A DNA stretch of 64,000 nucleotides. Source: Chryseobacterium sp. G0186 (GTDB lineage Bacteria; Bacteroidota; Bacteroidia; Flavobacteriales; Weeksellaceae). The DNA is taken from positions 1,612,001 through 1,676,000 of the forward strand of contig NZ_CP033918.1 in assembly GCF_003815675.1 (NCBI RefSeq), read 5' to 3'. Position 1 is the first letter of the stretch. Every line of letters starts with the position of its first letter. The notes under the pieces were generated by a model. The model saw only the letters and a list, made by a program, of their open reading frames with translations, made no database searches and was not told the DNA's origin. This document shows, in pieces, positions 27,880-36,231 of this stretch. A program made the translations under genes and the position numbers.

Positions 27880-29129
27880 TCAAAAGAAAACTAATGATGG
27901 TAGAAAGGATCATGTATGTTGATCCTCAAACTGCTGTAAATTGTGTATTTACGGCAAAGATCAAAGGAGAACTTCAGGAGGAGAACTTCAGGATTGCCCT
28001 GAAAAAGATCCAGCAAAAACACCCTTTGCTAAGAGCGGTTATTGACACCAAAAGTGAAAAATATCCCTTTTTTATAGAAGAAAAAGAAATCGCTCCTATC
28101 CCACTCCGCATTGTGGAAAGAAAAACAGATCAGGACTGGCTTCTGGAATCTCAAAAAGAATGGAGATCCCTGTTTGAAGATGAAAAGCAACCTCTTGCCC
28201 GGGTAGTTTGGGTTAGGGGAAAAAACGTTTCCGAAATCTTTTGGGCAATACCTCACTGCATCTCCGACGGAACAGCCGGAGTTACGCTGATGCAGGAACT
28301 TCTCTCTATTTTGGACAATCCCTCTTTGGAGTTACAGCCTTATCAGGCATTCTCTTCAGTGAATGATTTTCTCCCATCGAATTTCAATATAAAAAGCAAG
28401 AAATATAAAGCAAATCTTTATCTCCTGTTTGCCCGCTTCTTCTTTCTTCTGCAACGAAAAAGTAAAAAGAGAAATCTGGGACAAGACTATGTTCTTCATC
28501 GAAAACTGGATTCTGCAACGACTTCCCAAATCACCGATAAATGTAAGGCCAACGGAGTTTCTGTACACGCTTTACTTTGTGCCGCCTTTATGCAGGCATT
28601 TCAGGAGATAAAAGGAGCCGAGGCCAAGGGTAAAGTCATCAGTCCGGTGGATGTTCGTCATTTTATTCCGGAGATTAAGCAGGATCATTTATTTGCTTTT
28701 GCCCCAACGGTAGATCTTTCCATGAAAAAAGGAAGTTCTGACCTGCTGAACAATGCCCGACAGATTAAAAACGATCTTGTTCAGAAAATAGGAAAGATGG
28801 AAGCCAGAGAGCTTCTGTGGATGGGTGAACAGATGCATCCCATTGTAGACCGCATGATCTCTATGCTGAAATCCAGTAATGGCGGACATGATATCACCCT
28901 GTCCAATATGGGTAGAATCAATATCCCGAATGATTACAAAAACTTCAGCGTTGAAAGCATCATCAGCCCCACGGTAGCTTTCCCATGGCTGAACTCGAAT
29001 ACCCTGGTGACCTCAACCTATAATCACCAAATGGATTTTATATTTTTGTCCAACGAAGATTTTCTTCCCAAAACGGAAGCTGCTAAAATTAAAGATAAAG
29101 CCATCGAGCTATTGACCACCTCAGCATGA
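27876..29129 (+). CDS. Second condensation-fold acyltransferase, PHCxxDG variant
   Basis: A 417-residue paralogue of the previous gene. The active-site motif reads PHCISDG: the catalytic second histidine (His127) and Asp-Gly are kept, but the first histidine is proline. SPVDVRHF and HDITLSNMGR near the C-terminal half match its sister. Shared lengths and layout point to a duplication with divergence. It starts within the stop of the first copy (ATGA overlap) and its stop overlaps the start of the membrane protein. The loss of the first His is common in some members and need not abolish activity. Confidence 0.78.
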   Translation: MIKRKLMMVERIMYVDPQTAVNCVFTAKIKGELQEENFRIALKKIQQKHPLLRAVIDTKSEKYPFFIEEKEIAPIPLRIVERKTDQDWLLESQKEWRSLFEDEKQPLARVVWVRGKNVSEIFWAIPHCISDGTAGVTLMQELLSILDNPSLELQPYQAFSSVNDFLPSNFNIKSKKYKANLYLLFARFFFLLQRKSKKRNLGQDYVLHRKLDSATTSQITDKCKANGVSVHALLCAAFMQAFQEIKGAEAKGKVISPVDVRHFIPEIKQDHLFAFAPTVDLSMKKGSSDLLNNARQIKNDLVQKIGKMEARELLWMGEQMHPIVDRMISMLKSSNGGHDITLSNMGRINIPNDYKNFSVESIISPTVAFPWLNSNTLVTSTYNHQMDFIFLSNEDFLPKTEAAKIKDKAIELLTTSA

Positions 29130-29677
29130 AATTTAAAATAAAGCCTGCCAAGCCTAAGCTTATCAAGAAAACCACCCTCAAACGCTTTCTCATCAAGCGG
29201 ACGATTTATTATGTCCTCCCGAATGTGTTTTTCAATTTCATTATCGCCTATGCAAGCTTCAAGGAATTGGGCTACACGCACTTCTTCTCAGGAGAGCAAA
29301 ATTTAGCCCGCCTTACCTTACCCATGGCCCTATTTCTACCTGTTGTCCTTACCATTGATATTCTCAAAAGAGTAACGGATGCCGCAGGTCAGGGCGCCAT
29401 TGAGTTTACCGTAGATGAACAATTGAATATTAAAAAACTGATGACTAAACTGAGTATTTTACATGGCGTGATTACCTGTTCTCTGGTGCTGTCTTTACTA
29501 TTTTTAGGACAATATAATTTTTCCAAGGAATATAAGCTGGATGCTACAGCAATGGCTGTGGTGGTGGGAACCCTGGCAGGGATTTTGTCTGTGGTGTTTG
29601 TCTATCTGCCGGTGTGGAGATTGAGGAGGTGGATGTCCAGGCGAGTGAATGCAGTAACATTGGAGATGAATAACTGA
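29126..29677 (+). CDS. Small multi-pass membrane protein of the glycolipid operon
   Basis: A 183-residue protein with a Lys-rich N-terminus and about four hydrophobic segments: near residues 30-48, 67-85, 111-128 and 140-162. The C-terminus is Arg-rich (RLRRWMSRR). No family or enzyme motif was recognised. Because it overlaps the last acyltransferase by 4 nt, it is probably the final gene of the operon and may anchor, translocate or help transport the product, but this is only inference from position. Confidence 0.6.
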   Translation: MKFKIKPAKPKLIKKTTLKRFLIKRTIYYVLPNVFFNFIIAYASFKELGYTHFFSGEQNLARLTLPMALFLPVVLTIDILKRVTDAAGQGAIEFTVDEQLNIKKLMTKLSILHGVITCSLVLSLLFLGQYNFSKEYKLDATAMAVVVGTLAGILSVVFVYLPVWRLRRWMSRRVNAVTLEMNN

Positions 29678-29742
29678 TCAATAAGCTTCTTACAATATGA
29701 TTAAAGAGCTTTATGCTATAGTTAGCCTATCTTTTTATATCT

Positions 29743-30735
29743 TTGATACTATCAAATGATACTACCGCATTGAAACCTCCTTACACCATAACAGATAAAA
29801 TAATAATGTTAATTGCTTCTATTTCTGAGAAAATAGGAGAAATTAATGCCTCTCATTTATATAAACCTGTAGCCGAATTAAGAAAAAAGAATAGGATTAA
29901 AACCATTCAGGCATCGTTAGAAATAGAAGGGAATACGCTAACAGAAGAACAAATCACCGCCTTATTGGAAAACAAAAGAGTAATTGCTCCTCAAAAAGAT
30001 ATTCTTGAAGTGCAGAATGCCATAAAGGTTTATGAACAACTGAACCAATTTCATCCTTTTCATCTAAAAGATCTTGAAAAAGCCCATTCTATCCTAATGA
30101 ATGGATTAATTGATCACGCAGGCAAGTTAAGAACAACCCATGTTGGAATTATCAAGGGATCAAAGGTAGAACATATGGCACCGGGAGGAGCTATGGTGAA
30201 AGGGCTCATGAAAGATCTCTTTGACTATCTTAAAAAAGACAAAGACCTGATTTTAATTAAAAGTTGTGTCTTCCATTATGAATTTGAATTCATACATCCA
30301 TTCATTGATGGCAACGGAAGAATGGGAAGATTGTGGCAAACATTAATTCTGATGCAACAATATCCGGTATTTGAATACCTGCCAATAGAATCCCTCATCA
30401 AGAAAAAACAAGCTGAATACTATAGTGCATTATCAGAATCTGATAATAAAGGAAATTCTACCCCCTTTATCGAATTTATGCTCAACATTATTCTGAACTC
30501 TTTGGAGGAGCTGCTAAATCTTCAAAGTAAAACTCTTTATGCAGAAGACAGAATATTCTTATTTAAAGAAAAAATGAAGCGTACAAGATTTAGTAGAAAG
30601 GACTATATGCAGCATTTCAAAGCCATTTCTGCTCCTACAGCAAGCAGGGATTTAAAATGGGCAGTAGAACAGGGAATTTTATCAAAATTCGGAGAGCAAA
30701 GATTGACAGAGTATTACTTTCTGAAAAAGGAATGA
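29743..30735 (+). CDS. Fic-domain protein adenylyltransferase, class II with N-terminal inhibitory helix
   Basis: About 330 residues with the core Fic motif HPFIDGNGRMGR (His185 on). Residues 58-63, SLEIEG, match the (S/T)xxxE(G/N) inhibitory helix of class II Fic proteins, which blocks ATP binding until displaced. A winged-helix tail occupies about residues 270-330 (TASRDLKWAVEQG). Such enzymes attach AMP to a protein hydroxyl. The frame begins at a TTG (29743); no in-frame ATG precedes the conserved PPYTITDKII, and the first ATG (MLIASISEK) would cut it off. An ATG at 29757 is in another frame. So either TTG is used or the start has suffered a frameshift. The gene stands alone after the glycolipid operon. 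Confidence 0.85.
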   Translation: MILSNDTTALKPPYTITDKIIMLIASISEKIGEINASHLYKPVAELRKKNRIKTIQASLEIEGNTLTEEQITALLENKRVIAPQKDILEVQNAIKVYEQLNQFHPFHLKDLEKAHSILMNGLIDHAGKLRTTHVGIIKGSKVEHMAPGGAMVKGLMKDLFDYLKKDKDLILIKSCVFHYEFEFIHPFIDGNGRMGRLWQTLILMQQYPVFEYLPIESLIKKKQAEYYSALSESDNKGNSTPFIEFMLNIILNSLEELLNLQSKTLYAEDRIFLFKEKMKRTRFSRKDYMQHFKAISAPTASRDLKWAVEQGILSKFGEQRLTEYYFLKKE

Positions 30736-30899
30736 TGTATATCTTGACTATGGTTTTTGCATAAATCTATTCCTACAACTCTTTGCATACACACAGAATT
30801 TAACTTTGGATTATAAGTAGCTTTGTAAGCAGACAAGAGAATTTTAATTATAAAGAAATAAAACTATAATCTCATTAGATATAAAAAAACAAAATTCTC

Positions 30900-30907
30900 T
30901 ATATTTG
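30900..30907 (+). promoter_or_regulatory. -7 box of the XRE regulator gene
   Basis: TATATTTG is an exact TAnnTTTG match, 21 nt before the ATG of the regulator, so the 5' leader would be about 15 nt. No good TTG was found at the expected distance upstream. Confidence 0.45.
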
Positions 30908-30928
30908 TAAAAAGACACACTACCCCCT

Positions 30929-31312
30929 ATGGAAAAGCTAAAGAATCTAAGAAAACAGAGAGGTTACACTCAGGACTATATGTCTAAGATTATATCTACA
31001 GATGTTTCCAACTACTGTAGAAAGGAAAATGGCGAAGTAAAAATATATGATGAAGAATGGGAAAAGCTAGCTAAAGCTTTGGATGTTTCGGTAGAAGAAA
31101 TCAAAGAAAGTCGTACATCAGAATTAGTACAAAATAATGATAATAATGGGGCAACTTTTAATGATCATGCAGGTAATTTTCAATCTACAAATTATACCTA
31201 CTGTAATATTCCAGAGTATATTTTAGAAAATCAACAGGAATATATTAAACTTCTGAAAGAGCAGATAGAATCTCTGAAACAGGAAGTAAAAAGCCTTACA
31301 TCAAAGAAATAA
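30929..31312 (+). CDS. XRE-type helix-turn-helix regulator with C-terminal coiled coil
   Basis: A 127-residue protein. Residues 4-58 form a Cro/CI-type HTH (LRKQRGYTQDYMSKIISTDVSNYCRKE split around the turn). A spacer rich in Asn and Thr (about 68-90) carries no known motif. Residues 95-127 form a Lys/Glu-rich coiled coil (YIKLLKEQIESLKQEV), which would make a dimer. Proteins of this layout are common in Bacteroidetes and act as DNA-binding transcriptional regulators. It has its own promoter and terminator and is not in an operon. The target is unknown. Confidence 0.8.
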   Translation: MEKLKNLRKQRGYTQDYMSKIISTDVSNYCRKENGEVKIYDEEWEKLAKALDVSVEEIKESRTSELVQNNDNNGATFNDHAGNFQSTNYTYCNIPEYILENQQEYIKLLKEQIESLKQEVKSLTSKK

Positions 31313-31343
31313 CAAACAGATTTTCAACAACACATCATACAAA

Positions 31344-31374
31344 AAATACTGCTTCGCTGAAGCAGTATTTTTTT
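31344..31374 (+). terminator. Rho-independent terminator after the XRE gene
   Basis: Perfect 12-bp stem (31344-31355 / 31359-31370), 3-nt loop, then a T run. Confidence 0.85.
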
Positions 31375-31509
31375 ATCACTAAGCTTTCCTGTAAATTTCT
31401 CATTTCCCTCTTTCCATTATTATTTTTTTCATCAAAAAGACAGAAAAAACAAACCCCATTATCCGGTTTCAATTATCTGATGAACGCCTGTTAAAAAACT
31501 CACCTACTG

Positions 31510-31542
31510 TTGATTTTTCAATCCTTTTACTTACTACATTTG
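31510..31542 (+). promoter_or_regulatory. Promoter of the 168-residue protein
   Basis: TTG at 31510-31512, 22 nt, then TACATTTG (31535-31542), an exact TAnnTTTG. Start near 31549, about 23 nt before the ATG. Confidence 0.6.
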
Positions 31543-31571
31543 AATACATTAACATCAAAAAACACAATAAT

Positions 31572-32078
31572 ATGGCACTAGACAATTTAATCAGTGTAAG
31601 TTTTTCAAAAACAGATTTGGAAACCATTGACAAGGCGCTTCAGGACATTCAGTCTGTCTTTTTAGGAAAGACCATCAACCTTACCCCCGACCAGAGACAG
31701 CAGTATGGAAGAATTGCGGAACAGAATAAACTCTTCGTGAACAAAGCCAAAATCTATATGGAGCAATATACCCAGTACATTCCTCCATTTCTGGATAAAG
31801 CAGAATTCGACAAGGATTATATCGCCAGAGAACAGATAGAACAACGCCTGCAACAGATGGATTCTTTAGTAGAACAACTTTCAGATACCAAGGTATTACT
31901 AGACCACGACAATTATCACAATTCTATCAGCTTTTACAGAAATATCAGATTTCTTTCCGAAGAGAATGTACCCGGAACAAACGTAATGTATGAGGATATG
32001 AAACAGTTTTTTGTATCAGGATCAACTTCCCAACAAACACAGGTTCCTCCTCCTGCAAATAACAATCAGCCTGGCTAA
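31572..32078 (+). CDS. Hypothetical helical protein, 168 aa
   Basis: This protein was not recognised. It has no signal peptide, no membrane segment and no enzyme motif. Residues 12-130 are mostly amphipathic helix (LETIDKALQDIQSVF, EQIEQRLQQMDSLVEQL), and the last 25 residues are Gln/Pro-rich low complexity. It has its own promoter and a strong terminator, so it is a genuine single gene. A cytosolic all-alpha protein is the most that can be said. Confidence 0.6.
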   Translation: MALDNLISVSFSKTDLETIDKALQDIQSVFLGKTINLTPDQRQQYGRIAEQNKLFVNKAKIYMEQYTQYIPPFLDKAEFDKDYIAREQIEQRLQQMDSLVEQLSDTKVLLDHDNYHNSISFYRNIRFLSEENVPGTNVMYEDMKQFFVSGSTSQQTQVPPPANNNQPG

Positions 32079-32106
32079 TACTGAAGCCAATACATTTTTC
32101 TCAGAG

Positions 32107-32130
32107 AGCACGTGAAAACGTGCTTTTTTT
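32107..32130 (+). terminator. Rho-independent terminator
   Basis: Stem AGCACGT / ACGTGCT with a GAAA loop, then a T run. Confidence 0.85.
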
Positions 32131-32314
32131 ATGGTTGTACTTTTTGCGTACCGATGGGTTGGAAATCGCAAAGGCGCAAAGGATAATAAAGACAAACGGC
32201 TTTAAGACGCAAGGATTTTATCTACGATAAAATTGATTACGCAACACTTCCTGAAAATCTTTGATTTTCTCGCGCCTTAAAAAACATATAAAGATTAAAA
32301 ACCTTTGCGCCTTT

Positions 32315-33096
32315 GCGTTTAAAACAAAAATATATAGTTTCCTCTCAGACTGAGTAGATTATACAGATTCTCAAGATCTGCTCGATTGGCATGATCTGCG
32401 TGAGATTATTTTTAAACGCAAAGTTTTTATTAGAATAATGCATAATTAGAGGGAGCAAAGGATGGTGGCTGTGCCACTGATGAAGCAGGATGATTATGTC
32501 AACGCTTCTTCAAATCAATGAAATTGATTTCCTCTTTGCTTACTTGAAAATAAAACGTCTCTTATTTTAATCTTTGCGTTTAAAACAAAAATATATAATT
32601 TCCTCTCAGACTGAGTAGATTATACAGATTTTTAAGATCTGTTCGATTGGCATGATCTGCGTGAGATTATTTTTAAATGCAAAGTTTTATTAGAATAATG
32701 TATAATTTGAGGGAGCAAAGGATGGTGGCTATACCACTGATGCAGCAGGATGATTATGTCAACGCTTCTTCAAATCAATTTCATTGATTTCATCTTTGCT
32801 TCCTTGAAAATAAAACGTCTTTGACTCTAATCTTTTCGTTTAAAACAAAAATATATAATTTCCTCTCAGACTGAGTAGATTATACAGATTTTTAAGATCT
32901 GTTCGACTGGCATGATCTGCGTGAGATTATTTTTAAACGCAAAGTTTTTATTAGAATAATGTATAATTTGAGGGAGCAAAGGATGGTGGCTATGCCACTG
33001 ATGAAGCAGGATGATTATGCCAACGCTTCTTCAAATCAATTTCATTGATTTCATCTTTGCTTCCTTGAAAACAAAACGTCTTTGACTCTAATCTTT
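32315..33096. repeat. Intergenic tandem array, three units of about 261 bp
   Basis: Three adjacent copies start near 32315, 32576 and 32836, differing by scattered substitutions. Each begins with CTTTGCGTTTAAA or a near copy (32311-32323 in the first) and carries the reverse complement of that word about 100 bp later (32411-32423). Each also has a hairpin written on the minus strand as GCTTCATCAG, TGGC-NNN-GCCA, CC, then TCCTTTGC. No ORF is conserved. The array relates to those at 36232 and 50585 (see findings). Sequence before it (32160-32310) has further CGCAAAGG/CCTTTGCG words. Confidence 0.8.
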
Positions 33097-33522
33097 TCGT
33101 GGTTAAAAGCACGTTGGTTTTAGCCTTAAATCTTAACCTATAATAGGGTTTCTCCCCTGCTACCCCCTTTCCTAAGCCCCTCCAGGGTGTACCACAACCG
33201 TCTCTACCCCCTTATGTAACCCCCTAGAGCCACTTCGGAAGAGCCTGGAGCCCCTTATACAACCCCCTCTACCCCCTTACCCAAGGGGGTAGCGCCCGTT
33301 CATAAAGTGGGTGGAGGCCGTTCTGAAGTCCCTCTGGGGACTTGTTGTAGGGGCTGGAGGGGCTTTGAAAGGGGATAAAGCCGTTTTAAATGGTTGTTTT
33401 CATTAAAGATTTACGTTTTCCCGTAAGTAAAAGCTAAAGATTTTCCTTATCATTGTTCGTTAAAAGAAAAACTACTATCCAAATGAAATACCTAATGGAA
33501 TTAATCTATTAACTAAATCACC
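33097..33522. other. C-rich low-complexity intergenic region
   Basis: From about 33140 to 33380 the plus strand is unusually rich in C and G compared with the surroundings, with repeated ACCCCCTTA and CCCTTT words. ACCCCCTT (33271-33278) and AAGGGGGT (33283-33290) form a perfect 8-bp stem with a 4-nt loop. No gene was found. It may be debris of repeats. The right end leads into the RipA-like gene. Confidence 0.4.
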
Positions 33523-34230
33523 ATGCAACCAAATTTAATACAACAAGAGGAATATATAAATCATTTATTGAAAAATATTCCCAGAGAGAAACAACCGGAA
33601 GTTCTTAAAGAAGCATATAAAAATGCTCTAGATACTAGAAAATTTGAAATAGATTTATATTGGCGAAGAGCAACCTATTTCTGGGCTTTTATTGCAGCTA
33701 TTTTTGTAGCAACGTATAGTATGCTTAATTCTAATTTCTTATTGAATGAAAAAGATCCATCAATTACAATCTTAAAAAAAATGTTAATTATTTCAATAGT
33801 ACTCCTAGGTTATCTTTTTTCATTAGGATGGTACTTTGTTAATAGAGGTAGTAAGGTTTGGCAAAAAAATTGGGAAACACATATTGACCTCTTGGAAAAT
33901 ACTTTAAACGGTCCATTGTTCAAAACTTTAATTAAACCTAATCTCAATTTTTGGAGCTTAAATTCATATTATCCTTTTTCTGTAAGTAAAGTCAACCAAT
34001 TTTTAAGTTTATGTGTCACAATTTTTTGGGTACTATTAATGAACATATTAATAATTTTTCTATTTAACTTACAAAAGGAATTTTGTTGTTGGATGCTAAG
34101 TATTTTGATTACGTCATTTACTCTATTCTTATTTGGATTTATTTTTTATAAGCAAACTGTTTCCTTTATGCATAAACATTGGAAAAAAGGTAGTGCTTAT
34201 AAAAATCCTACTTATATTAATATAAACTAA
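33523..34230 (+). CDS. RipA-like integral membrane protein
   Basis: A 235-residue protein. A cytosolic N-terminus (about 50 residues, IPREKQPEVLKEAYKNALD) is followed by the KFEIDLYWRRATYFWAFIAA segment and hydrophobic stretches near residues 50-68, 85-105, 165-185 and 190-215. An intervening soluble part has NRGSKVWQKNWETHIDLLEN. The pattern of a polytopic protein with the WRRATYFW and NRGSKxWQxNWE signatures resembles the RipA-family octameric membrane proteins seen across Bacteroidetes. The family assignment is from memory of these motifs, not from a search. The role in this organism is unknown. It is a single gene followed by a terminator. Confidence 0.6.
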   Translation: MQPNLIQQEEYINHLLKNIPREKQPEVLKEAYKNALDTRKFEIDLYWRRATYFWAFIAAIFVATYSMLNSNFLLNEKDPSITILKKMLIISIVLLGYLFSLGWYFVNRGSKVWQKNWETHIDLLENTLNGPLFKTLIKPNLNFWSLNSYYPFSVSKVNQFLSLCVTIFWVLLMNILIIFLFNLQKEFCCWMLSILITSFTLFLFGFIFYKQTVSFMHKHWKKGSAYKNPTYININ

Positions 34231-34247
34231 AATATTTATAATTTCAG

Positions 34248-34273
34248 AAGATCACTTTTTTAAGTGATCTTTT
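34248..34273 (+). terminator. Rho-independent terminator after the RipA-like gene
   Basis: Stem AAGATCACTT / AAGTGATCTT around a TTTT loop, T tail. Confidence 0.8.
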
Positions 34274-34370
34274 AATTTTATTAATGAAAGATACACCAGA
34301 TAATTTCATTCTGTAGGAATCCCAACACAAAAAGCTTTTAAAAAAAACAATTTATAATACAGTAAAAGTT

Positions 34371-34495
34371 TAGATTCCTACGGAATGACAAATCACATGC
34401 TTAGATTAGATGGATTTCCGATGGATTCAGGTAAATTAGAAGATTAACATATATATTCCAAACATCCACTCAAATTGTGATTCCGTAGGAATCTA
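34371..34495 (+). repeat. 125-bp MITE-like element, copy A
   Basis: The element starts with TAGATTCCTACGGAATGACA and ends with its near-complement (GATTCCGTAGGAATCTA), giving terminal inverted repeats of about 20 bp. Copy B at 34681 has the same length and about 85% identity. No ORF is inside. A related half-motif (ATTCTGTAGGAATCC) is at 34302-34318. No clear target-site duplication is visible. Confidence 0.7.
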
Positions 34496-34680
34496 AATAC
34501 TGTATTTAGGTTTGGGCTAAAGCCAAAAGGATACTTTTTCTTGTTAAAACGGACTAAAGTCCGTTCCTATTGAATTTCTGCTGCGGATGAAAATATAAAA
34601 AGTTTCAATATGAAAGTGATCATTTCACAGAAATCCAACAGGGAATATTTTATAAAAACATTGACCATAAAAGTAAGGTC

Positions 34681-34805
34681 TAGATTCCTGCGGAATGACA
34701 AACCGTATGCATAGACTAGATGGATTTCCGATGAATTCGGGTAAAATAGAAAGTTGGCATATATATTACAAACATCCACTCAAATTGTCATTCCGTAGGA
34801 ATCTA
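34681..34805 (+). repeat. 125-bp MITE-like element, copy B
   Basis: Same orientation and exact length as copy A (34371-34495), with the same inverted ends (TAGATTCCTGCGGAATGACA ... GTCATTCCGTAGGAATCTA). Differences are spread through the interior, so the copies did not arise very recently. Confidence 0.7.
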
Positions 34806-35089
34806 AGCTCACCTATTGGATACTTTATTTTGAACCATTAAGAAAAAATGAAGAAGAGAAGAATATTAAGAGGAGCTTCGCTTTAAAAATAAGCTTCAAA
34901 AGTCTTTGATTTTAATCTTAATCAGCCTTAATATCTTCTATACCCTTAATGGTTTTAAAGTATCATCCTATTTAACGGCTGTTTTTCTTAACTTCTACGC
35001 CATTCATAATACTTTAACAACCTTTATACCCCATCCCCAGATAAATTTTCGTTCTTTTGCAAAAAGTTTTTAATTTATTAAGTAACCGC
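34806..35089. other. Intergenic region with imperfect long palindrome
   Basis: AACCATTAAG and GAATATTAAG on the left (about 34831-34872) face CTTAATATCTTC and CTTAATGGTT on the right (about 34928-34966), forming an imperfect inverted structure about 130 bp long. No gene was found. The acyltransferase promoter should be near the right end but was not identified. Confidence 0.4.
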
Positions 35090-36223
35090 ATGTCGAAGTT
35101 TGATGAAATTCGGTATTTCCATGATCATGAAGTGAATGAAGCATTAGGAAGTATTGCCCGCGATCCTATGATGAAAGCACTGATGAACTTTACTTTTCCC
35201 GGTGTGGACGAGCAGGTTTGGCTGGAGCAGTTTAAAGATGTTCATTCCATCAGTGATTTTCAGCATCATTTTGTGGCTCATACCATCCGTCAGATTCTTG
35301 CAAAAAGTTCTGAGGGTTTAACGACTTCAGGTTTTGATCTGCTGGATAAAAATACCCCTTACCTTTTCATTTCGAACCACAGGGATATTGTTCTGGATAC
35401 TTCACTCCTTAATCTGGTTCTGCTGGAAAGCGGCCATATTATGACAGCTTCGGCGATTGGTGATAATCTTGTAAAGAGAAAATTTTTGAATGTACTGGCT
35501 AAGCTGAACCGTAATTTCCTAGTTCAGAGAGGGCTGTCGCTTCGTGAACAGCTTAAAAGCTCCCAGAACATGTCTGAGTATATTGATCAGCAGTTGCATC
35601 AGGAAAACCGTTCCGTATGGATTGCCCAACGTGAAGGCCGTACCAAAAACGGTAATGATTCTACCCAACAAGGGGTTTTAAAAATGCTTGCCATGGCATC
35701 CGGAGATCAGTCATTGATCGATTATTTTAAAACATTGAAAATCGTTCCCATATCCATTTCTTATGAGTATGACCCTACAGATTCCCTGAAGATGCCGCAA
35801 CTATTGGCACAGCACAGGGATGAAGAGTACGTTAAGGGTAAAAATGAAGACTTTACCACGATGCTTAGCGGAATATTGGGGCAAAAGAAGAGAATTCATA
35901 TTCATGCCGGTCATGTCATTAATGCAGAGCTAGATGATATTGCCGCTCATATTGAAAACAAAAACAAGCAACTTCAGGCTATTGCACAGGTGATTGATGA
36001 CTCCATCATCCGGAATTATAAACTTTGGCCCACGAAATATATAGCCTACGATCTTATTCATAATACCGATACGTATGCTTCCCACTATACTGAACAGGAA
36101 AAGCAATTGTTTATCCGAAGACTTGAAATGCGTATTTCCTCTTCTGATGCTGTTTCTAAAGAATATTTCCTGGCAATGTATGCCAATCCTTTGATTAATA
36201 AAATAAAAGCAGAAGAAAACTAA
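35090..36223 (+). CDS. Glycerolipid acyltransferase (PlsC/PlsB-like)
   Basis: From ATG 35090 (the frame also runs back to a TTG at 35057) it encodes 377 residues. The acyltransferase signature NHRDIVLD (H-x4-D, near residue 99) is present, followed by FLVQRGLSLREQLK and WIAQREGRTKNGND, the blocks expected for binding glycerol phosphate. Family enzymes move a fatty acyl group onto (lyso)phosphatidic acid precursors. It lacks membrane segments at the N-terminus. It is a single gene between repeat-rich intergenic regions, and probably belongs to membrane phospholipid synthesis rather than the glycolipid operon 6 kb away. Confidence 0.85.
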   Translation: MSKFDEIRYFHDHEVNEALGSIARDPMMKALMNFTFPGVDEQVWLEQFKDVHSISDFQHHFVAHTIRQILAKSSEGLTTSGFDLLDKNTPYLFISNHRDIVLDTSLLNLVLLESGHIMTASAIGDNLVKRKFLNVLAKLNRNFLVQRGLSLREQLKSSQNMSEYIDQQLHQENRSVWIAQREGRTKNGNDSTQQGVLKMLAMASGDQSLIDYFKTLKIVPISISYEYDPTDSLKMPQLLAQHRDEEYVKGKNEDFTTMLSGILGQKKRIHIHAGHVINAELDDIAAHIENKNKQLQAIAQVIDDSIIRNYKLWPTKYIAYDLIHNTDTYASHYTEQEKQLFIRRLEMRISSSDAVSKEYFLAMYANPLINKIKAEEN

Positions 36224-36231
36224 TTTTTTAC

